A stretch of 19,061 nt of DNA from Microcaldota archaeon (GTDB lineage: Archaea > Micrarchaeota > Micrarchaeia > Anstonellales > Anstonellaceae). This document shows, in pieces, positions 13,289 through 19,061 of this stretch. The stretch is taken from NCBI GenBank assembly GCA_026396355.1, contig JAPLWY010000080.1, positions 1 through 19,061 on the forward strand. The letters run 5' to 3'. A program made the translations under genes and the position numbers. Position 1 is the first letter of the stretch. Each line of letters opens with the position of its first letter. The notes beneath the pieces are model-generated. The model saw nothing but the letters and a program-made list of their open reading frames with translations. It searched no databases and had not been told where the DNA came from.

Positions 13289-14899
13289 CTACTTCTTGTT
13301 TTTCCTGCCTTCAAGGAGCGCAAATACGCTTTGCGGGAAGCCGCCTGTCTTCTCGAGCGATTGGCCTATCTCTCCAAGCAGCATCTGCTTCATGCGCAGG
13401 TATTCCTCGCGCGGAAACTCGGCATTGCCGATTGCGTACCTGCGATTCTTAACATTGAAGCAAAGAATGCAGTCCTGGCAGTTTTCGCAGTTGTGGCAAA
13501 AGTAGCAGTCTGCGCAGTTCCTGCCCGAATCCACCTCCAGGCAGCGCGAGAGGTTCTTGGAATAGTAGCACTTCAGGCAGAATGAGGATGAAAGCCCGGT
13601 GGCATAGCAGCCGAACAGGTGCTCCGAATTCCTCGGCCAGAAGCAATGGCTGCAGGATTTTGACTTTATATTTATTTCGCATTTGCAGCAGTTTGCCGAG
13701 TCCATGCTGGTGGGGCAGTCGATATTGTTGCTGTTGTTGCCAACCTGCCAAACTGGGCAGAAATAGGCGATTTTAGAAATCAGCTGCGAGGCATTTCCGA
13801 TTCCGAGCCTTTCCGCGTCAGCCTCAGGGAGTTTCAGCGCCTCTCCAGCGGCATCCGCTTCAGGCAAAGTGAGCAGCCGGTCACGCGGGAAAAAGGCAAA
13901 AAGCGCATAACCTGTGGAAATCGGGACGTTTTCTCCTGACGCACAGGACTTGCCCTGCTCAAACCTTGCAGCCGAGCGGAAGAGCCAATCATCATATTTC
14001 GCCATTTTGCCAAGCGATTGCCCCAGGACTATTTTGCCGGTTTCAAGAAACGCGGTTTCAATATGCGATGTATCCTGCTTTTCCTGCCTTGCAATTGGCT
14101 TTGATGCGCAGGTGCGCCTCACTTCGGAATAATCCGGCTTTGCAGCCGAGGCAATCTGCTCCAGGCTCGGCAGCCTCTTCTTCCTCTCAAGCTCGCCCCG
14201 CATGTCTTCCAGCAGCTTGGCTTTGATGGAGAGGTACTTTTCCCTGGGAAGGGTAAGATTGCCTATGCAGTTGCGCCTGTTTTTCAGGTTGAACGAGAAC
14301 ATGCAGTCAGCGCAGCCTGAAAGCCCGTGCGAGAAATAGATATCTCCCGAGCAGTCTATCTTGGAAACCTCGAAATTCCGGTTGCACATGTAGTTGTTCG
14401 CGCGTATCCCGAAATTGCACGAAGTGCACTGGCAGCCGAACAGGCAGTCAGAATATACGCAATGCGTGGTGTATGCCACATATTTCGATTCGAAAACCTG
14501 CTCTGAGTTGTAGACGTAATAAGAGTCTATCACATAAGTGCTTTTGTCCACAAAATCCGAATTGCCCAAAATGATGTTCCCTGCATAGCACACCCTTTCT
14601 GAAACAGCCTGCAAAAGCGAGTCAAAATCCTTGATTTGGTTGATGTCCAGCTGCGGGTACTTCTTGTCAAAAGCGATTTCCTCAAAGCTCACCCATTTTG
14701 AGTTTTTTGCATAGGGCAAATCTCCGTAAACCGTCTCCTTCCCGGACAGGGAAGACTTGCTTGAATGGCTTTCCTTCTTGAATTCCTTCAGCCAGGCTGA
14801 AAAGTCGTCAAGCTCGCCCACCTCGCCTCCAAGCAGCACCTTGCAGGCGGATTTCCATTTCCTGTTGAGCTCGCCATATGCCTGGAATTTGGTGGGCAT
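13289..14899 (-). CDS. Duplicated cysteine-rich protein, function unknown
   Basis: 536 residues from ATG 14899, which has GGAG seven bases upstream; ATG 14905 would add two. Two halves end in the same signature: NLKNRRNCIGN then PREKYLSIKAKLL (about residues 204-230), and NVKNRRYAIGN then PREEYLRMKQMLL (about 482-510). Before each signature is a run of short repeats rich in Cys, Ser and Asn. The second half packs about 18 cysteines into 100 residues, many as CxxC (CHNCENCQDC), and the first about 11. The regular spacing suggests a beta-solenoid or a multi-metal-binding fold; neither is proven. Similar proteins occur, from memory, in DPANN and CPR genomes under uninformative names. It lies 12 to 18 bases after the threonine dehydrogenase gene on the same strand, so one operon is likely. 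Confidence 0.85.
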   Translation of the reverse strand: MPTKFQAYGELNRKWKSACKVLLGGEVGELDDFSAWLKEFKKESHSSKSSLSGKETVYGDLPYAKNSKWVSFEEIAFDKKYPQLDINQIKDFDSLLQAVSERVCYAGNIILGNSDFVDKSTYVIDSYYVYNSEQVFESKYVAYTTHCVYSDCLFGCQCTSCNFGIRANNYMCNRNFEVSKIDCSGDIYFSHGLSGCADCMFSFNLKNRRNCIGNLTLPREKYLSIKAKLLEDMRGELERKKRLPSLEQIASAAKPDYSEVRRTCASKPIARQEKQDTSHIETAFLETGKIVLGQSLGKMAKYDDWLFRSAARFEQGKSCASGENVPISTGYALFAFFPRDRLLTLPEADAAGEALKLPEADAERLGIGNASQLISKIAYFCPVWQVGNNSNNIDCPTSMDSANCCKCEINIKSKSCSHCFWPRNSEHLFGCYATGLSSSFCLKCYYSKNLSRCLEVDSGRNCADCYFCHNCENCQDCILCFNVKNRRYAIGNAEFPREEYLRMKQMLLGEIGQSLEKTGGFPQSVFALLEGRKNKK

Positions 14900-14917
14900 G
14901 GGCATTCTCCGCTCTTC

Positions 14918-15877
14918 CTATTTTTTGTTTTGCAGAATAGGGGTGAGGTTCTTTATCATGTCCTCGCTCATGCGCGTCAATCCGTATTCGTGCTTCCAGC
15001 CCCAGTCCTGCCTTGCCTGCGAGTCATCGATTGACTTTGGCCAGGAATCCGCAATCGCCTGCCTGTGATCCGGCTTGTAGTCGCAGGTGAAGCCTGGCAT
15101 CAACCGCGCGACCTCGGCTGCAAGCTCCTTTGCGGAAAACGAGATTGCCGCAAGGTTGTAGGAAGTATGCACAGTCAATTTCTCGCGCGGCGCCTCCATA
15201 AGTGCAATCGTGCCCCTGATTGCATCAGGCATGTACATCATGGGGAGCACGGTTTCAGGCCCCACAAAGCAGGTGTATTTCTTGTGCTTTATTGCCTCGT
15301 AGAATATTGCAACCGAATAGTCTGTAGTTCCGCCGCCTGGCTCTGCCTTGTAGGAAATAAGCCCAGGATATCTCACTGAGCGTATATCCATTCCGTATTT
15401 TTTGGAGTAATACTGGCACAGCAACTCGCCTGCCACTTTTGTGACTCCATACATTGTGGTCGGCTCCAGCACAGTCCTCTGCGGCGTGTTGTCGCGCGGG
15501 GTGGTGGGTCCAAATGCCGCAATAGAAGAAGGCCAGAATATTCTCTTCACTCCGCACTCACGCGCCACATCCAGTGTGTTCTTGAGACCGATAAGGTTGA
15601 TCTGGAATGCCAAGTCAGGGTCCTTTTCCCCGGTTGCCGACAGAAGCGAGGCAAGCTGGTATATCGTGTCTATCTTGTGCTCTGTGATTACCTTTTTCAT
15701 GGCTTCCTTGTCTGCAACGTCGAAGAAAATGCACGGGCCGCTTTGCTCCAGCTCTTTGGGGAACGGGGTCTTGCGCGTGGCTGCCACCACTTTTTGCCCG
15801 CCATACCTTCGCCTAAGCTCCATTGTAAGCTCAGTTCCAATCTGCCCTACTGCTCCTATTACAAGTACGTTTGGCAT
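14918..15877 (-). CDS. tdh: L-threonine 3-dehydrogenase, NAD-dependent epimerase (SDR) type
   Basis: 319 residues. It oxidises L-threonine to 2-amino-3-ketobutyrate with NAD+, the first step to glycine plus acetyl-CoA. The Rossmann motif GAVGQIG is at 8-14, and the catalytic Ser at about 117-118 (WPSSIAAFG) goes with Tyr143 and Lys147 (YGVTK). The stretch PGLISYKAEPGGGTTDY at 171-187 is diagnostic of the short-chain threonine dehydrogenases rather than sugar epimerases, as is LPMMYMPDAIRGTI. The start ATG 15877 has a perfect GGTGAT five bases upstream; the frame runs 18 codons further but without family similarity. The partner ligase (kbl) is not in the window. It is divergent from purD. Confidence 0.88.
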   Translation of the reverse strand: MPNVLVIGAVGQIGTELTMELRRRYGGQKVVAATRKTPFPKELEQSGPCIFFDVADKEAMKKVITEHKIDTIYQLASLLSATGEKDPDLAFQINLIGLKNTLDVARECGVKRIFWPSSIAAFGPTTPRDNTPQRTVLEPTTMYGVTKVAGELLCQYYSKKYGMDIRSVRYPGLISYKAEPGGGTTDYSVAIFYEAIKHKKYTCFVGPETVLPMMYMPDAIRGTIALMEAPREKLTVHTSYNLAAISFSAKELAAEVARLMPGFTCDYKPDHRQAIADSWPKSIDDSQARQDWGWKHEYGLTRMSEDMIKNLTPILQNKK

Positions 15878-15911
15878 GAATATCACCTTGATGGTTGTTG
15901 CCATGAAAACG

Positions 15912-15919
15912 TTATAAAT
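15912..15919. promoter_or_regulatory. TATA-like element shared by tdh and purD
   Basis: TTATAAAT reads as a TATA box in both directions. It is about 35 bases from the purD start and about 38 from the tdh start. A single site between divergent genes may serve both; no other good box lies in the 72-base gap. Confidence 0.45.
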
Positions 15920-15949
15920 CCTCAGCAGCACTTTACGTCAGTGGTCGAT

Positions 15950-17294
15950 ATGCCCAATTTTCTCCTTGTTGGCAATGGCGCGCGCGAGCATGCGATAGCA
16001 GAGGCGGTCTGCCGCAACCCCGCAGTCAGGCTTTTCGCTTTCATGTCTGCAAACAACCCCGGCATTGCTTCCCTCTCGAAAAAGAGCAAGGGTGAAGTGG
16101 CAATAGGCAACATACACTCACCTGAAGAGGTTGCGAGGTTTGCCAAATCCCACAAAATAGGACTGGCTTTCCCCTCTCCTGACGCTGTGCTTGCCGCAGG
16201 CGTGTCTGACGCACTGATTGCTCAAGGCATTCCTTGCGCTGCCCCCACAAAAGAAGCCTCACGGCTGGAATGGGACAAATCCTACGCGCGCGAGTTGCTG
16301 CGCGACTTTCGCGTGCCAGGCTCCCCCAAATTCGGCATATTTGACAATGAGCAAGAGGCGCACTCATTCATAGACTCGCTGGGTGGGCAGGTGGCAGTCA
16401 AGCCTTCAGGGCTGACTGGGGGCAAGGGCGTGAAAGTCACAGGCTTCCAACTCAAGGATGGCATTGAGGCGAAAAAGTATTCTTCAGAGCTTCTTTCAAT
16501 AAGGCACAGCGGGCTTGCCAGCATTGTAATTGAGGAAAAGCTGGATGGCGAGGAATTCTCGCTCCAGGCGTTTTCAGACGGCAAGAAAGTATTTGGCATG
16601 CCTCTTGTGCAGGACCATAAGCGCGCATACGAAGGCGACATCGGCCCCAACACTGGCGGCATGGGCTCCTACTCAGACGCAAACGGTTTGCTTCCTTTCA
16701 TAAGCAAAGAACACCGCGATGCAGCGCTCTCAATAATGCAAAAGTCAATAGAGGCTTTCAGGAAAAAGACAGGCAAACCCTACCTCGGCATACTCTACGG
16801 CGGCTTCATGCTCACCTCAAGCGGAGTGAAGCTGATTGAGTACAACTGCCGCTTTGGCGACCCAGAAGCAATGAATGCGCTGTCCATTCTCACAAGCGAC
16901 CTTTACGGCATTTTTGAGCAGATGGTGCAAGAGAATATAACGCATGCCCCAACATTTGCAAAGAAGGCAACAGTCTGCAAATACCTGGTGCCCGAGGGCT
17001 ACCCGGGAAAGTCAATAACCGACCAGCCGCTTGCCTTCAACCAGTCTGCACTTGGAAAAATCAGGTGCGCGCGTGTTTTACGCCTCGGTTTATGAAAAAG
17101 ACGGTGCGATTTACACTCAAAGCTCGCGTTCAATTGGCATGGTTGGCATCTCAAACACCATCGAAGAAGCCGAGAAAATCTCGGAAAGCGCCTGCAGTGC
17201 AGTCACTGGCAAAGTATGGCACAGGAAAGACATCGGCACGCACGAGCTTTTGGCGCGAAGGATTGCGCACATGAAGGAAATCGGCGTGCTTTAG
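15950..17294 (+). CDS. purD: Phosphoribosylamine-glycine ligase, frameshifted at an A5 run
   Basis: PurD joins glycine to phosphoribosylamine with ATP, the second step of purine synthesis. ATG 15950 gives NFLLVGNGAREHAIAEAV, the standard N-terminus. The ATP-grasp core follows (AVKPSGLTGGKGVKV, GPNTGGMGSYSD, YNCRFGDPEAMN). The frame stops at 17095, but removing one A from 17056-17060 joins it to the next frame (SALGKSGARVFYASVYEKDG) and completes the C-terminal domain with SRSIGMVGISNTIEEA. The result is 447 residues, close to the usual 420-440. As it stands, the sequence would lose the last 65 or so family residues. It is divergent from tdh and is not adjacent to purM. Confidence 0.92.
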
Positions 17295-17319
17295 GGCTTC
17301 TCGTCTGTCAACCCACCCC

Positions 17320-17327
17320 TTTTTAAT
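17320..17327 (+). promoter_or_regulatory. TATA-like box of the 17382 gene
   Basis: TTTTTAAT, about 60 bases before ATG 17382, predicts a transcript start near 17350 and a leader of about 30 nt that carries GGGGAGGG just before the ATG. Confidence 0.4.
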
Positions 17328-17381
17328 ACGTTTGTTATCGATTTACAACAGTATTTACAATAAGATTGGGGAGGGATTAAC

Positions 17382-18632
17382 ATGCTGGCATCAGGCACCA
17401 AGCAAGAGAATAGCCGGTCCAGAAAGCTTACTCCAGACACCTTGCTCCAGCAATTTCCAACGAAAAAGGACAGGCCTCTTTATTTGAACAAAGAAGGGCA
17501 GAACATACTGGGCGCGGCAGTCATTATCTCTGAAAAAAAGTCCAACGACCCAAAAGACAAACCGACAGCAGTAATAGTGCAGTTCAGCAAATTCAAGGAC
17601 ATCCTGCCTGCAAATGCAATCCAGAGCCTGAAATCCGCTCCGCTGCCATTGGAAATTATCAGGCATTATGATGAAGCATCAGTTGTCTTTCCGGAAATAA
17701 AAGGAACCGACCTGTCCAAGGCCGATTTGCCCCAAGCCATTGCAAAGGTAATCGCAGGCTGGCAGCCAAGGAACGATGATTCAGTATTGGTCCTCAATAC
17801 GGAGCTGAACAAGGATAAAAAAGACATAATCTCCAAAATCTACTCTGACAAGTGGGGCATATCCATTAACAACGACAGGCTCAAGCGAATCGAGGGCTTC
17901 TCTTCAGGAACAGTCATGTTCGAAAAAGGGTGCCAAAACGGCCCGGAAGATTTGCCTGCCCTTGAAAAAAAGATGAGGGAAGGCTGGTCCTCAAATCCCG
18001 ATGAAGTGCTAATCCTTGAGCAAAACCGCTATGACAAAATAGCAGCCTACTGGCAGTCAAATCCAGCGAAAAGAATCTACATCCCCTCCGGCTTTTCCGA
18101 TGCCTTGGGGCGGGCAGTGTCCGGCCTTAAGGAAAAAGACATGCTGGTGCCTGGCCTGGAGTCTCAGATCCTGGCAATGCGACCCTACCAGGAAATACGG
18201 TTCGTTTCCAGCGGGAGCGAATACCTGGTCCGCTCAGCTGAATTCGAAGTGTCTGTGAAAAAGATAAAAAACAGCGACATAATCAAGGAACTGTCGGATC
18301 AGCTTGCCGGTCTTCTGCCCAAGCAAATCCAGCCGAACGAAGAATACGAGCTCAAGCTTAAATTAAACCAAATCGACATATTTTATTACCTGACAACAGA
18401 TAAAGACGGCAGCGTGAGGCTGCACCAGCCTGCACCCTCGCCATACGCTGTCCTCACCCACGATCCGACCGGCATACAAATCGTTTCCAAGCACTATCCG
18501 GTTGACAAGGCGTATGTTGGCTTGATTACCTGTACGGCCGGCCGTTTCGGGAACGAATATTCGACGGTTCCCCTGCAGTTCATGCAGGAAATTTTAGGAC
18601 AGCCTGGCAACTTCCAGACTGCCGGCAAGTAA
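17382..18632 (+). CDS. Unrecognised 416-residue protein with an internal duplication
   Basis: I do not recognise a family. ATG 17382 has GGGGAGGG eight bases upstream. A segment at about residues 96-142 (DLPQAIAKVIAGW, DSVLVLNTELNKDKKDI) resembles one at about 163-212 (DLPALEKKMREGW, DEVLILEQNRYDKI). Both share the order V-x-F, DLP, a helix ending GW, D-x-VL-x-L and DK. This looks like two copies of one alpha/beta unit of about 65 residues. An N-terminal Ser/Lys/Gln-rich stretch is probably disordered. The C-terminal 130 residues are a separate, strand-rich region ending PGNFQTAGK. There is no membrane helix or signal peptide. It has its own promoter and stops 12 bases from the convergent AmrS-like gene. 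Confidence 0.72.
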   Translation: MLASGTKQENSRSRKLTPDTLLQQFPTKKDRPLYLNKEGQNILGAAVIISEKKSNDPKDKPTAVIVQFSKFKDILPANAIQSLKSAPLPLEIIRHYDEASVVFPEIKGTDLSKADLPQAIAKVIAGWQPRNDDSVLVLNTELNKDKKDIISKIYSDKWGISINNDRLKRIEGFSSGTVMFEKGCQNGPEDLPALEKKMREGWSSNPDEVLILEQNRYDKIAAYWQSNPAKRIYIPSGFSDALGRAVSGLKEKDMLVPGLESQILAMRPYQEIRFVSSGSEYLVRSAEFEVSVKKIKNSDIIKELSDQLAGLLPKQIQPNEEYELKLKLNQIDIFYYLTTDKDGSVRLHQPAPSPYAVLTHDPTGIQIVSKHYPVDKAYVGLITCTAGRFGNEYSTVPLQFMQEILGQPGNFQTAGK

Positions 18633-18644
18633 TTACTAAGCGCA

Positions 18645-19061
18645 CTATTTTTTCCTTCCCTTCTTCCAGTCCAGTATAAAGGGCAGCTTTTCCCAGCACT
18701 TGTTGCAGCGCGCGTCTTTTGTGAGATTGTTTGCCACCACTTCAAACCCGAAGCGCTCTACTACTAACGCGCCGCACTTGGGGCAAACAGTGTTCTCCCC
18801 TCCCTCGCCAGGCCTGTTCCCGGTGTAAACAAATCTCAGCCCCTCCTCCATCGCGATTTTCCTTGCGCGCAAAAGCGTCTCGCCTGGGGTAGGAGGCATC
18901 TTCATTTTGTTTGCAGGGTAATAAGCAGTGAAATGCAGCGGAATGTCCTTGTCCAGCGCTGCCACCCATTTTGAAAGCGCGCGTATTTCCTCATCAGAGT
19001 CATTCAGAGTAGGTATGAGGAGGGTAATCAACTCCACATGCATCTTGCTGTGCAGGAGCTT
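18645..19061 (-). CDS. amrS: AmrS-like radical SAM enzyme, C-terminal part (5' end beyond window)
   Basis: 138 residues in frame to the right edge; the radical SAM CxxxCxxC motif would lie outside the window. The visible part matches the C-terminal region of the AmmeMemoRadiSam radical SAM protein, a relative of pyruvate formate-lyase activase: ELITLLIPTLNDSDEEI, DIPLHFTAYYP, PPTPGETLLRARKIAMEEGL, VYTGNRPGEGGENTVCPKCG. It ends with a four-cysteine metal site (CPKC and CNKC). The family is found beside MEMO1 and AMMECR1 genes and its substrate is not established. The ATG at 19043 is internal, because family-like residues (KLLHSK) continue upstream of it. Confidence 0.88.
   Translation of the reverse strand, partial: KLLHSKMHVELITLLIPTLNDSDEEIRALSKWVAALDKDIPLHFTAYYPANKMKMPPTPGETLLRARKIAMEEGLRFVYTGNRPGEGGENTVCPKCGALVVERFGFEVVANNLTKDARCNKCWEKLPFILDWKKGRKK

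Noticed and set aside
13253..13585. Plus-strand frame continuing past the end of the 12532 gene after a possible slip in its A7 run
   Set aside because: It would run antisense through the well-supported cysteine-rich gene and shows no family likeness. The stop at 13251 is natural.

Overview
This is archaeal DNA. The evidence is a run of archaeal/eukaryotic-type translation genes (L39e, L31e, aIF6, LX/L20a, prefoldin alpha, aIF5A with its hypusine site, S24e, S27ae, Kae1), A/T-rich TATA-like boxes about 25 nt before predicted transcript starts, and GGTG/GGAGG ribosome-binding sites. Very tight packing, lysine/alanine-rich tails on ribosomal proteins, and a cysteine-rich protein family that I associate from memory with DPANN archaea and CPR bacteria fit a small-genome archaeon such as a DPANN lineage. 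The exact lineage cannot be fixed from the sequence alone.

Layout. 1-3847 (+) is the classic archaeal cluster L39e, L31e, aIF6, LX, prefoldin alpha, FtsY, with a free-standing tRNA-binding OB-fold protein inserted between aIF6 and LX. 3876-4865 (+) is an unrecognised protein that meets pheT (4855-6417, -) tail to tail. 6499-7120 (-) is an unrecognised frameshifted gene, and 7226-7405 (-) is a 59-residue unrecognised gene behind a palindromic promoter. 7552-10129 (+) carries aIF5A, S24e, S27ae, a CPBP membrane protease (frameshifted) and Kae1. Then come MarC (+), purM (-) and a two-repeat DUF350-like membrane protein (+) diverging from purM. 12532-13251 (+) is unrecognised. 13289-15877 (-) is a two-gene unit: a duplicated cysteine-rich protein and an epimerase-type L-threonine dehydrogenase. 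purD (15950-17294, +, frameshifted) diverges from it. 17382-18632 (+) is an unrecognised protein with an internal duplication. The right edge holds the 3' end of an AmrS-like radical SAM gene (-).

How it fits together. Most recognised genes serve protein synthesis and targeting: ribosome parts, initiation factors, Phe-tRNA charging, t6A tRNA modification (Kae1), nascent-chain handling (prefoldin) and membrane targeting (FtsY). purM and purD give two steps of de novo purine synthesis, but they are in separate transcription units. No CRISPR array, insertion sequence, rRNA or clear tRNA gene was seen.

Three genes (6499-7120, CPBP, purD) each need exactly one base skipped at a homopolymer run to read through. 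The most economical reading is sequencing or assembly error, with real frameshifting as the alternative. No gene-free stretch exceeds 300 bases; the longest gap, 7406-7551, holds the promoters described below.
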